From NCBI GenBank assembly GCA_031257135.1, contig JAIRPH010000190.1:1-6470 (forward strand): 6,470 nt of DNA, in the 5' to 3' direction. This document shows positions 1 through 6,432 of the stretch, in pieces (the first letter of the stretch is position 1; each line of letters begins with the position of its first letter). Under the pieces are notes generated by a model. That model ran no database searches, was not told the origin of the DNA, and saw only the letters and a program-made list of their open reading frames with translations. A program made the translations under genes and the position numbers. The DNA is from Spirochaetaceae bacterium (GTDB lineage Bacteria > Spirochaetota > Spirochaetia > Treponematales > Breznakiellaceae).

Positions 1-345
1 CAGGAGCGCATGGACTTGGTGACGATGGATCGGGAGGCTTATCGGGCTTATGAGAAGCGGGAAGCCCAGATCGCCTTTTACGACGAGGATGTCCGCTCTG
101 CCGCCGCGGAAGCCGCAAAGGAACTTGTTGCGGAAGCCCGCGCTAAAGCCGCGGCCGCGGAAGCCGCACGCAGAGCCGCGCAAGAAGCCGCCGCCAAAGC
201 GCAAGAAGCCGCGCAAGAAGCCGCCGCCAAAGCCGCGCAAAATAAGATGCTTGAGATTGCCCGGAATCTCAAAGCGAGAGGTATATCGCTTGAAGATATA
301 ATCGGAAGCACAAACTTGTCCGCTGAAGAGGTGCAGAAACTCTAA
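1..345 (+). CDS. Rpn family nuclease / putative transposase, C-terminal part (5' end outside window)
   Basis: The reading frame is open from base 1 and ends at TAA 343-345, so the gene starts upstream; the ATG at 10 is internal. About 114 residues are visible. The tail (ARNLKARGISLEDI, then a SxEEVQKL ending) has the helix-turn-helix-like C-terminus typical of Rpn/YhgA-like PD-(D/E)XK proteins (TIGR01784 type), which are abundant in spirochaetes. Family members act in the cytoplasm as DNA endonucleases linked to recombination or transposase-like activity. The catalytic domain lies outside the window and cannot be checked. Between the two ends is an Ala/Glu/Lys/Gln-rich segment (about residues 33-80) that should form a long charged helix. 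It contains an exact 26-nt direct repeat with an 11-codon period. The gene converges on the next one. The family call rests on the tail and the linker style only. Confidence 0.62.
   Translation, partial: QERMDLVTMDREAYRAYEKREAQIAFYDEDVRSAAAEAAKELVAEARAKAAAAEAARRAAQEAAAKAQEAAQEAAAKAAQNKMLEIARNLKARGISLEDIIGSTNLSAEEVQKL
175..233 (+). repeat. 33-bp-period direct repeat coding an Ala-rich helix
   Basis: Positions 175-200 and 208-233 are identical over 26 nt, offset by 33 nt (11 codons). Each copy encodes an AAQEAAAKAQE-like unit. The period keeps the frame, so gain or loss of a unit would only lengthen or shorten the helical linker. Confidence 0.8.
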
Positions 346-499
346 GCAAGACGTCTGCAAAGCGTTACGCTTTCCCGCAAAACCAAGCCGGGAAGTTCTG
401 CGTTTTCCGATACGCTACCGCGACTAACCCGCGGAACCGCCCCCGCCAGCGGGTTTGACGCCAGCGGGTTTCGGCTTGCGGGCGGGGATTTCTCTCATT
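346..499. other. Convergent intergenic spacer, GC-rich with short repeats
   Basis: There is no plausible gene here. A small perfect inverted repeat at 359-373 (aaagcgt-t-acgcttt) lies 13 nt after the Rpn stop codon. A 13-nt direct repeat, cgccagcgggttt, occurs at 444-456 and 459-471. A further pair, aacccgc at 426-432 and gcgggtt at 449-455, could form a 7-bp stem. None is followed by a convincing T-tract, so no canonical terminator is called, although the 359-373 hairpin could work weakly in either direction between the two converging genes. Confidence 0.55.
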
Positions 500-1219
500 T
501 TACCCGGATGCGGAGTTTACGTTGCTCTGTTCTTTAAAACTGCCTCTGGCAATCTTACTGATAATCCGTTCAAGGTCTTCAAGGACGGCTTCAAAATACG
601 CTACCCGATCCGAGTCGTAGTATAATAGGTCGTCCCGCGCGACGAGGTAAAAAGGGGGTCTTCCCATTTCCTGCATAGAGAACGCCACTACTTTTGCGCC
701 GCCGTACAGATCGATAAAAGCATTCAGCAAAGGATCGTTGTCCTGAGGACGTTTAATCAGCATTTTGTATCTGCCGGTAGTCCAGCCGGTTTCGTTGTAT
801 ACTCCTGATTTTGCCAGTCCCTTGAGACTCAAGATAAGATTTTTGTAGGGCTTAGAAGGAGGGATGCACCGCTTGACCCATTCCTGAGCCTCAGCCTCTC
901 CAAGAGGAGCGATATCGGGAACAGGCTTGTTCAGCGCGCCTCGTAAAATGGTGACGATGTCATAGACAAAGGTTTCTATACTCCGGCATTCCTGATCGGT
1001 AATTAAAAACGCGGAATTTTTATTGATGGTCAAGGTAAATCTCAGGCTTAAAATCTCGCCTTTTACCTTGACCCGGGCTTTTTTGGGGTTCTTCAAAACC
1101 CGTACCTGTACCGCTTCTCCGATGCCGATGTTCCAGTCTTGAGGGACTGCTAAAAGGTCTTCAAAAAGGTCTTGAACTGCATAAAATTCGTTGCCCTTTA
1201 AATCTAATGTCTGAGCCAT
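500..1219 (-). CDS. Hypothetical protein, 239 residues, last gene of the prfB-ftsY cluster
   Basis: I do not recognise this protein. It reads ATG 1219 to TAA 500-502 with ordinary codon use and no internal break. There is no signal peptide and no obvious membrane segment, so it is probably cytoplasmic. The composition is mixed alpha/beta. The N-terminal half has a basic strand-rich part (VQVRVLKNPKKARVKVKGEI, about residues 38-57), then a helix ending in a VTILRGAL stretch near residue 93. The C-terminal part has a hydrophobic strand (AKVVAFSM) and ends in an amphipathic helix (FEAVLEDLERIISKIARG). No catalytic motif stands out. The gene starts 12 nt after the stop of the previous gene and lacks a strong ribosome binding site. 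It may be translationally coupled, or read from the TATAAT-bearing promoter directly before it. Confidence 0.8.
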   Translation of the reverse strand: MAQTLDLKGNEFYAVQDLFEDLLAVPQDWNIGIGEAVQVRVLKNPKKARVKVKGEILSLRFTLTINKNSAFLITDQECRSIETFVYDIVTILRGALNKPVPDIAPLGEAEAQEWVKRCIPPSKPYKNLILSLKGLAKSGVYNETGWTTGRYKMLIKRPQDNDPLLNAFIDLYGGAKVVAFSMQEMGRPPFYLVARDDLLYYDSDRVAYFEAVLEDLERIISKIARGSFKEQSNVNSASG

Positions 1220-1224
1220 ACCGC

Positions 1225-1253
1225 ATTATACTTATCTGCCCCGGATTTGGGAA
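1225..1253 (-). promoter_or_regulatory. Candidate sigma70-type promoter giving a leaderless mRNA
   Basis: On the minus strand, TTCCCA (1248-1253; 4 of 6 matches to TTGACA) is followed after exactly 17 nt by a perfect TATAAT (1225-1230). Only five bases separate the -10 box from the ATG at 1219, so transcription would start at or within a base or two of the start codon. The promoter overlaps the 3' end of the upstream gene. A perfect hexamer can occur by chance, so this is a candidate only. Confidence 0.4.
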
Positions 1254-2452
1254 GAGCGTATCCGTTCTTCCGAGATTTTACGCCCGTTTTCCCACACCGC
1301 CCGGAGGATTACTTCGCCGTTCATGTATAATTCCTCGATTTCCTGCTCATTTTCCCGCCGAATCGTCCGTTCCAGAACGCCTTTGTTGTAATTCCGTTCC
1401 AAAATGCGGTCTCCTGCGGCGTCGTATTCGTATTCGGTTCGGCGTTCGTCGTCTCCGGCTTTCCAGTCGATTGATTCCAGCCGATCTCCTGCCCAAGCGT
1501 TGCGGATTTCTCCCCGGATTATGCCCTCCGCGTCCTGCCGAGTCTCGGTCAGCAGTTTACCGCGGTCGTCTGTGGTATAAACGATCTGATTTCCGGCGGT
1601 ATCCATGATGATGTCCTGCATGAAATTCGAAGAGTACGGCGTAACCGGGGTGATAAAATGCTCGTCATTCCATGAATTCGGACTCAGGTAGGGAAAGGTA
1701 AGCCGAGTAAGCCGGTTTTCGCCGGTTTCGGAATCGGAAGAGGAAGCCTCCTCCTGATGATACGCCCGCTCAATCGACCGCAGAGCGTTAGCGCGGCTAT
1801 AGCGGTAATTATCGGTTGAGATTAGGACGAGCGCAGGCTCGTTACGGCGTTTTTCCTCAGATTCCTCCGATTCAGCGGCTTCCGCGGGGATTTCCGCTGA
1901 TTCCGCCGCGGGAGGCGCGGCTTTCAGCCGAGTCTCCGCTTTGAGGAGAACCTTTTGCTTGTAAAAATAAGTAATGACCGTTTCCGAGGCATCCGCGGAA
2001 AACTGATGTTCTTCGGCGATAAGGTTATGTTCGTCATAGATTTCGATGAATCCTATGGGACGAGAGGCTTCCGTGGGGGTTTCGTCGGGTTTGCCCATAG
2101 CGGATACGACGCGGGTGACGTTTTCGTCGTCTTTAGCGATCCATTGCCGCCGGGATTCGCTCCCGTGTTCATACAGAATATGAAGTTCAATCCGGTATGA
2201 AGGCTTACAATAGTCCCGCAGGTATTCGGGGATTTCATCGGGGGAAATATACTCTATGGAAAGACAATACGCGTTCCGCAGAGCCGCTGTCCGGGAAGGC
2301 ATATAGTCCAAAATCATGCCCGCGCCGTTGGAAAGGTACCACTGCTCTCCGGAAGCCCGTCCCGCCGCGCCCAAGAGCAAGACCAGCGCGGTCAGCCTGA
2401 GAAGCGGCTTGAGCGGACTACGCAAGACCGGCAAATTCCAATGAGTAGCCAT
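1232..2452 (-). CDS. Exported protein with YD-like repeats, about 406 residues
   Basis: The protein has an N-terminal Sec signal peptide: basic residues, then a hydrophobic core (LTALVLLLGAA, residues 20-30) and a likely cleavage near GRASG (31-35). This suggests a periplasmic or surface location. Residues about 178-205 form a low-complexity Ala/Glu/Ser linker between two domains. The C-terminal part (about 280-400) has repeated short strands of the kind YxxDxxGxxxxE, for example VYTTDDRGKL, YEYDAAGDRI and AVWENGRKI, resembling YD/RHS or MORN-variant (YwqK-like) repeats. The N-terminal part has similar strand pairs (IYDEHNLIAEEH). Function is unknown. The start is uncertain: ATG 2452 lies inside ftsY and has no clear ribosome binding site. 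TTG 2425, overlapping the ftsY stop, would give 397 residues and a more compact signal peptide. Either start implies translational coupling to ftsY. Confidence 0.78.
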   Translation of the reverse strand: MATHWNLPVLRSPLKPLLRLTALVLLLGAAGRASGEQWYLSNGAGMILDYMPSRTAALRNAYCLSIEYISPDEIPEYLRDYCKPSYRIELHILYEHGSESRRQWIAKDDENVTRVVSAMGKPDETPTEASRPIGFIEIYDEHNLIAEEHQFSADASETVITYFYKQKVLLKAETRLKAAPPAAESAEIPAEAAESEESEEKRRNEPALVLISTDNYRYSRANALRSIERAYHQEEASSSDSETGENRLTRLTFPYLSPNSWNDEHFITPVTPYSSNFMQDIIMDTAGNQIVYTTDDRGKLLTETRQDAEGIIRGEIRNAWAGDRLESIDWKAGDDERRTEYEYDAAGDRILERNYNKGVLERTIRRENEQEIEELYMNGEVILRAVWENGRKISEERIRSSQIRGR

Positions 2453-3293
2453 GAGGATCAAACGGCTTGATATCGCCGTATTTTTCGCCGTTGCAGGTAT
2501 AGAGGACGGGCAGTTTCAATTCTTCGGCGAGCGAGAATACGATCCCTCCTTTTGCGCTGGAATCGGTTTTGGTCAAGACCGCTCCGTCCAGAGAGACCGC
2601 TTGGTGGAAGGTTTCCGCCTGAACTAAGGCGTTTCTGCCGGTGGTGGCGTCTAACACCAGCCATTTACGATACTCCGCGGATTCGGCTTTGGCGGCGACT
2701 ATTCGGTCTATTTTTTTCAGCTCCTCCACGAGGGCTGATTTGGTATGCATTCGTCCTGCGGTATCCGCGATGATAAGGTCGCCTCCGCCGGAGCGGGCGG
2801 CTTCGATGGCGTCGTAGACGACTGCGGCGGGGTCTCCGCCGTGTTTGTGGGCTATTACCCGCACTCCCAGCCGTTCTCCGTGGATTTTGAGTTGATCGAT
2901 TGCCGCGGCGCGAAAGGTATCCGCCGCGGCGAGGATGGGCTTCCGCTTCCGGGAGCGTCCTAAGTCCGCTAGTTTTGCCGCGGTGGTGGTCTTTCCGACG
3001 CCGTTTACTCCCAGCAAGAGGATAATCGTCAATGTTCCGTCTAAGGCGTCGAAAGCGGTTTGCGCCGGTTGCAGTAGGAGTCCCTCTAGGAGTCCCGCCA
3101 AAGCCCGGCGGACGTCTTCGCCTTCGGCGAGCTTCTCTTTTTTGCAGACTTCCCGCAAGTCCTCAGCCATTTTATACGCTCCGGCTGGACCGAAATCGCC
3201 TTCCACGAGCAAATCCGTTAATTCATCAAAGAATTCGTCAGAAACGGCTTTGCGGATGCCGAAAAACTGTTTTAACCGCTCGGTAAATTTCAT
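2418..3293 (-). CDS. ftsY: Signal recognition particle receptor FtsY (SRP GTPase)
   Basis: FtsY binds the SRP-ribosome complex at the inner membrane and, through paired GTP hydrolysis with Ffh, hands nascent membrane and secreted proteins to SecYEG. The 291 residues form an NG domain. The N-domain helices span about 1-85. G1 is GVNGVGKT (95-102), the SRP-family DTFRAAA motif is at 125-131, G3 DTAGR is at 177-181, and G4 TKTD is at 241-244 followed by SSAKGG. The closing element GEKYGDIKPFDP is at 269-280, a variant of the usual GEKxxDLxPFD. The long acidic A domain of the E. coli protein is absent. The protein begins directly with an amphipathic helix (MKFTERLKQFFG), the usual membrane-targeting helix of short FtsYs. 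An AAGGA ribosome binding site (3302-3306) lies 8 nt before ATG 3293, 27 nt after the stop of the PEGA gene. Confidence 0.97.
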   Translation of the reverse strand: MKFTERLKQFFGIRKAVSDEFFDELTDLLVEGDFGPAGAYKMAEDLREVCKKEKLAEGEDVRRALAGLLEGLLLQPAQTAFDALDGTLTIILLLGVNGVGKTTTAAKLADLGRSRKRKPILAAADTFRAAAIDQLKIHGERLGVRVIAHKHGGDPAAVVYDAIEAARSGGGDLIIADTAGRMHTKSALVEELKKIDRIVAAKAESAEYRKWLVLDATTGRNALVQAETFHQAVSLDGAVLTKTDSSAKGGIVFSLAEELKLPVLYTCNGEKYGDIKPFDPHGYSLEFAGLA

Positions 3294-3320
3294 CTTTTCT
3301 TTCCTTGTATTGCTTAGTTT

Positions 3321-4766
3321 CTACTTTTTAACCCCTGCTTTCACTAAGGGGTCTGGACTTTTCCCGGCTGTATAGATATATACGACGGTGCGATATATCA
3401 CTTCCGCGCTTACTAGACCGAACACAATCCAAGCCCCTATGGAAATATACTGACTATTCTGCGCCGACTGATACAGCGAGGGATTGCCGGTCATAGTATA
3501 GGCGTTTTTTTGAGCATCGCTTACCCCCTGAAGAAGAAACGCCGTGGGCAGAGCGATCCAAAACCGCGCCCAAGAGCCGTAGAAACTGCGCCGCGCTTTG
3601 GCGACTTTGCCTTCCGCGGCGGTGACGGGAACAGCGGTCTGTAGGAATACGGTTTCCGGCGCGGAGCCTGCCCGCCGGATTATGGACCCGCTTCTTCCTT
3701 CCGGGGTTTCCACGTGGTAGAAGCCGGCTCGTCCGGTAGGGACTTCTATGTCCAGCGGGGTCTGTCCAAGATAGAGCGATCCCTGATAGACCTGCGCTGA
3801 TTCGTCGGGAACCGTGATGGTCAGAGCTTCCTTGCTGAGGGGCTGAAGGTTGATATACAGTTCCGCCAGTTCTCCGGCGCGGAGTTCCAGAGGCGTACTC
3901 GCGGGGCTATAGTCGTCCGCGAAGGTTTCGATTTGTACGGTTCCGGGCGGGTGTTCCAGAGGTCCCGCTTCTCCGTATCCTGCGAGAGAGCCGTCCAGCA
4001 GGATGACCGCCTCTTCCGGGACCGCATGGACGACAACCTGCGCCGGCTCCGCTCCGGAAACCGCGGTTACCGTCCGATCTACCAGCAGGTCTATTCCTGT
4101 TTGGGTATCCTCGATAGAGAAAATCACGTCGTCTTCGTAGGGAAAAGATTGGCTGTAGCGGGTGTACAGCCGGATCGTAACGTATAAACGTCCGTGAAAT
4201 TCGATGATCTTTCCGGCAAGAAACGCGTCGGTTTTTTCTTTTAGGCAGAACTGATACTCCTGCCCCGGCTGAGGAGGAGCCGGAAACGTCCCTGCTCGGT
4301 TGGCTTCGGCGAGTTTAAAGACTGGTTCAAGGGTAATCTCCGGCGTTTTCGCTTCGGCGGTTTGTAATTTCTCTTCCAGTTCGCGTATTTCTTTATCGAT
4401 GGTCTTGAGTTCTTTTCGGTATTTCCAGTCGGCGTAGCCCTGAAAGGCTAGTTTATCTCGTTCGCCGCGTTTAGCCGCCAGAGCTTTTGCGGCTTCGGAT
4501 CGGTCTTGAGACCATGCGTAGTCTTTATAAAAGGTATATTCTTGGGATACCCGGACTCGGCGGGCTATGGTATTCAAGTTGGTTACGAGGTTTCTCGTCA
4601 GCAAGTCGCCTACGACCTGTCGGGATGGGGGCAGGGCGGAGACGTCGAAGGCGGTTACGGTAAGGGTCCATTCCGGGTTTCGGGGTTTTTCTTCGGGTTC
4701 CTCTTGTTTTGGGGCGGCGAAGAGGCTTGCGGAGGCGGCGAAGGCGCAGAGGAAGACTCTAAGCAT
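3321..4766 (-). CDS. Exported PEGA-domain membrane protein, 481 residues
   Basis: The predicted product has a signal peptide (MLRVFLCAFAASASLFAA, cleavage near residue 18), then an Ala/Lys/Glu-rich helical segment likely to be a coiled coil (about 86-140). A PEGA-type beta domain follows (about 244-296: AVILLDG, GYGEAGPLEHPPG). A second, weaker PEGA-like copy (about 315-364) contains VYQGSLYLGQTPLDIEVPTG. Near the C-terminus are a short hydrophobic stretch (402-414) and a clear membrane helix (about 441-463), followed by a basic tail. PEGA domains are small surface or envelope beta modules, often in multi-domain spirochaete proteins; their ligands are generally unknown. ATG 4766 overlaps the prfB stop (8-nt overlap), with GGA 9 nt upstream. 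TTG 4784 in the same frame, behind GAGGAG, would add six residues. The position between prfB and ftsY suggests co-transcription. Confidence 0.85.
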   Translation of the reverse strand: MLRVFLCAFAASASLFAAPKQEEPEEKPRNPEWTLTVTAFDVSALPPSRQVVGDLLTRNLVTNLNTIARRVRVSQEYTFYKDYAWSQDRSEAAKALAAKRGERDKLAFQGYADWKYRKELKTIDKEIRELEEKLQTAEAKTPEITLEPVFKLAEANRAGTFPAPPQPGQEYQFCLKEKTDAFLAGKIIEFHGRLYVTIRLYTRYSQSFPYEDDVIFSIEDTQTGIDLLVDRTVTAVSGAEPAQVVVHAVPEEAVILLDGSLAGYGEAGPLEHPPGTVQIETFADDYSPASTPLELRAGELAELYINLQPLSKEALTITVPDESAQVYQGSLYLGQTPLDIEVPTGRAGFYHVETPEGRSGSIIRRAGSAPETVFLQTAVPVTAAEGKVAKARRSFYGSWARFWIALPTAFLLQGVSDAQKNAYTMTGNPSLYQSAQNSQYISIGAWIVFGLVSAEVIYRTVVYIYTAGKSPDPLVKAGVKK

Positions 4767-5869
4767 GGGCGTTATTCCAGACAAAACGCAAATACTCCTC
4801 GATAAAGTAATCTATATCTCCGTCCATGACGGCTTGTATATTGCCGATTTCCGTTTTGGTCCGATAATCTTTTACCAGCGTATAGGGCTGAAACACGTAA
4901 GACCGAATCTGATTTCCCCAAGATATGTCTTTTTTTTCTTGGGCGAAGCGTTCATTATCCTTTTCTTTTTCCTGCCGGTAATATTCGTAGAGCCGCGCTT
5001 TAAGCATACTCATTGCGATAGCCCGGTTTTTGATTTGGCTTCGTTCATTTTGGCACGCCGCGACGATGCCTGTGGGCAGGTGGGTGAATCGGACCGCGCT
5101 GTCGGTTTTATTGATGTGCTGACCTCCTGCGCCTCCTGAGCGGTAGGTATCCACTCGGAGGTCTTCGGGCTTAATATCGACCTCGATGGAGTCGTCGAGA
5201 ATGGGAAAGATGTAGGCCGAGGCGAAGGAGGTATGCCGCCGCGCGTTGGCGTCGAAGGGGGAAATCCGCACCAGCCGATGCACGCCGGACTCGCCTTTGA
5301 GGTATCCGTAGGCGTAATCTCCTTCGATTTTAGCGGTTGCGGACTTGATGCCGCCTTCGGCTTCGAGGGAATCAAGCTCTTCCACGGCGAATCCTTTCCG
5401 TTCAGCCCAGCGCAGGTACATTCGGTAGAGCATTTGCGCCCAATCGCAGGCTTCGGTGCCGCCTGCGCCGGCGTGGATGGTGAGGAAACAGCCGTTTTTA
5501 TCCACTTCGCCGCTCATAAGCTCAAGGATATTCTGTTTTTCATAGCGGCTTATGAGGCGTTTCATCATAGATTCGACTTCCGCCGTCTGAGATTCGTCTT
5601 GGGCTTCTTCGGCAAGCTCATAGAGGGCTATTGCATCGTCGATTTCAGTCCGCAACTGCTTCCACGGCTCGTATCGTCCCTTGAGGGTTTTGAGTTCTCC
5701 CATGAGCTTTTCCGCTTTTGCGGGGTCATTCCAGAAATCCGGCGCGGCGGTCTGTCTTTCTATATCGCCGATTCGCCGTCCAAAAGAGGCGTCTTCAAAG
5801 ACGCCTCCAAGTTTCGTAGATATGCGCCCGCAGTCCTTCTAGGGGCGCGCCTAATTCTGATAACAGCAT
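4759..5869 (-). CDS. prfB: Peptide chain release factor 2, expressed by +1 programmed frameshift
   Basis: RF2 recognises UGA and UAA in the ribosomal A site and triggers release of the finished peptide. The zero frame runs from ATG 5869 for 24 codons (MLLSELGAPLEGL to RRL) and stops at TGA 5795-5797. A +1 shift at CTT 5798-5800 continues with GAA GAC (EDASFGRRIG) to TAG 4759-4761, giving 369 residues against 365 in E. coli. Diagnostic motifs are the SPF tripeptide that reads the stop codon (203-205) and GGQ (248-250) in YRSGGAGGQHINKTDSAVR, plus HAGAGGTEACDW earlier. The residue matching E. coli 246 is Ser, where K-12 has Thr and most bacteria Ala or Ser. AAGG (5877-5880) lies 7 nt before the ATG. 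The start gives the expected short leader frame. This is the first gene of the cluster. An annotation starting at ATG 5703 would lack 55 residues. Confidence 0.97.
5786..5807 (-). repeat. 22-nt interrupted palindrome over the RF2 frameshift site, followed by TTTT
   Basis: On the minus strand, GAGGCGTCTT and AAGACGCCTC are perfect reverse complements separated by only TG. In RNA this gives an 8-bp stem (GAGGCGUC/GACGCCUC) with the loop UUUGAA, or more pairs with a tight loop. Four T residues follow the 3' arm (5782-5785), so the shape also resembles an intrinsic terminator. The 5' arm contains most of the SD-like element and the slippery codon; the stop codon spans the loop. Confidence 0.8.
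5795..5808 (-). promoter_or_regulatory. RF2 autoregulatory +1 frameshift site
   Basis: On the minus strand, GGAGG (5804-5808) pairs with 16S rRNA as an internal SD-like stimulator. It is followed by the 3-nt spacer CGT, the slippery CTT (5798-5800) and in-frame TGA (5795-5797). The spacing equals the well-studied E. coli site (AGGGGG TAT CTT TGA). Low RF2 slows termination at UGA and favours the shift, so RF2 controls its own synthesis. Confidence 0.95.
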
Positions 5870-5904
5870 ATTCTTACCTTACTGAAAATCTGAAAAAAGG
5901 TAAA

Positions 5905-5936
5905 GCCGGTAATCCCAAAAGCCTGAGAATTCCGGC
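5905..5936 (-). terminator. Possible terminator or attenuator hairpin in the prfB leader
   Basis: The ends GCCGG and CCGGC (5932-5936 and 5905-5909) pair, with a partly matched continuation inside. On the minus strand the hairpin is followed by a T-rich run (TTTACCTTTTTT, 5893-5904), 24 nt before the prfB start codon. The inner stem is imperfect, so it may be weak or incidental. Confidence 0.3.
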
Positions 5937-5996
5937 TCTCCGCAGTCCTATCCGCCGGTCCGCCTTTCCCTCCTGACGCCAAATTGTCTCCTGTAA

Positions 5997-6025
5997 ATAC
6001 CATTACTAAATGAGATATATAACAA
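5997..6025 (-). promoter_or_regulatory. Weak candidate promoter for prfB
   Basis: On the minus strand, TTGTTA (6020-6025; 4 of 6 to TTGACA) and TGGTAT (5997-6002; 3 of 6 to TATAAT) are 17 nt apart. They lie in the only AT-rich stretch upstream of prfB and would give a leader of about 120 nt. The -10 match is poor; nearby TATATC is an alternative without a good -35. Confidence 0.28.
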
Positions 6026-6191
6026 CTTAACTCCTCATTGCCTTCTAAACCCGCTAGGCAAAAACGGCGGCTGAAACCGAGTCGGCGCGGGCATCGCGGA
6101 AAAGGCTATCGCGCCCGATACCCGCGGGAAACGCCCGTCCGCGGCGAGGCGGGCAGGGCGGGAAAAAGCCTTGCGCCGTAGATTGAGGCGG

Positions 6192-6432
6192 TTAAACCCC
6201 AAGAACCAAAGCGATGGCGTTTTGGACTTGTCTCAGCGTTTCCGGCGAAACAGTACCGGCAAGACTTGCAAAGCGATCAACTGAGAGGCAACGGACCGGT
6301 AATCGGGACAACTATCTTGAGGGGCAGTTTGCCCAGCGCGTCCGGGCTGACAATCAATGCCGGGCGGGTTTTCCGCATTTCCGCGCCGATCCCGGGGTCA
6401 AGGCTTATTATCCAGATTTCACCTTGTTTCAT
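6192..6432 (-). pseudogene. MazF/PemK-family toxin, inactivated by internal deletion and frame break
   Basis: MazF toxins are ribosome-independent or ribosome-associated mRNA endonucleases held in check by a cognate antitoxin. From ATG 6432 the frame gives a normal MazF N-terminus: MKQGEIWIISLDP, then KTRPALIVSPDALG and LPLKIVVPITG. It then stops at TGA 6277-6279 after 51 residues. From 6278 in another frame the typical C-terminus resumes (DRFASLAGTVSPETLRQVQ, then ALVLGV) to TAA 6192-6194. Intact relatives have about 110 residues, so roughly 35 central codons between ITG and DRF are gone. That segment normally carries much of the RNA-binding and dimer surface, so the product should be non-toxic. 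GGGGA (6441-6445) lies 8 nt before the ATG. The family assignment is firm from both flanks; the exact deletion end points are not visible. Confidence 0.88.

Larger units (their letters stand above)
5870..6191. other. Intergenic region upstream of prfB, AT-rich then GC-rich
   Basis: No credible gene is seen here. The half next to prfB (5870-6050) is AT-richer and holds a candidate promoter and a leader hairpin, listed separately. The half toward the mazF remnant (about 6060-6190) is very GC-rich with nested palindromes. One is a long stem, cgcgggcatcg at 6086-6096 with cgatacccgcg at 6116-6126, pairing at 10 of 11 positions. Another is the palindrome cccgcggg at 6121-6128. There is no CRISPR, tRNA or recognisable riboswitch. 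Confidence 0.5.

Noticed and set aside
175..233. Repeats as a CRISPR-like or VNTR array
   Set aside because: Only two copies, in frame within a coding sequence, with no spacers.
500..1219. Faint resemblance of the 239-residue protein to ribosome-inactivating N-glycosidases
   Set aside because: Only a short helix of the F(V/I)xxxxxxLR type is shared; the catalytic Glu/Arg helix and conserved Tyr pair could not be placed.
2935..3375. 146-codon plus-strand frame
   Set aside because: Antisense to the N domain and G1 region of ftsY; Ser/Phe-rich product typical of a shadow frame.
4713..4766. Lipoprotein signal (VFLC) in the PEGA protein
   Set aside because: The Cys is at residue 7, before the hydrophobic core, too early for a lipobox; an ordinary signal peptide fits better.
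4567..5139. 190-codon plus-strand frame
   Set aside because: Antisense shadow across the PEGA gene and prfB, with no recognisable domain or ribosome binding site.
5795..5797. TGA in prfB as a true nonsense mutation
   Set aside because: It sits exactly at the conserved RF2 recoding site with SD-like element, CTT and correct spacing; it is programmed, not a lesion.
5233..5976. 247-codon open frame on the plus strand
   Set aside because: It is antisense to prfB, whose protein has unmistakable RF2 motifs; no family features are seen in the plus-strand product.
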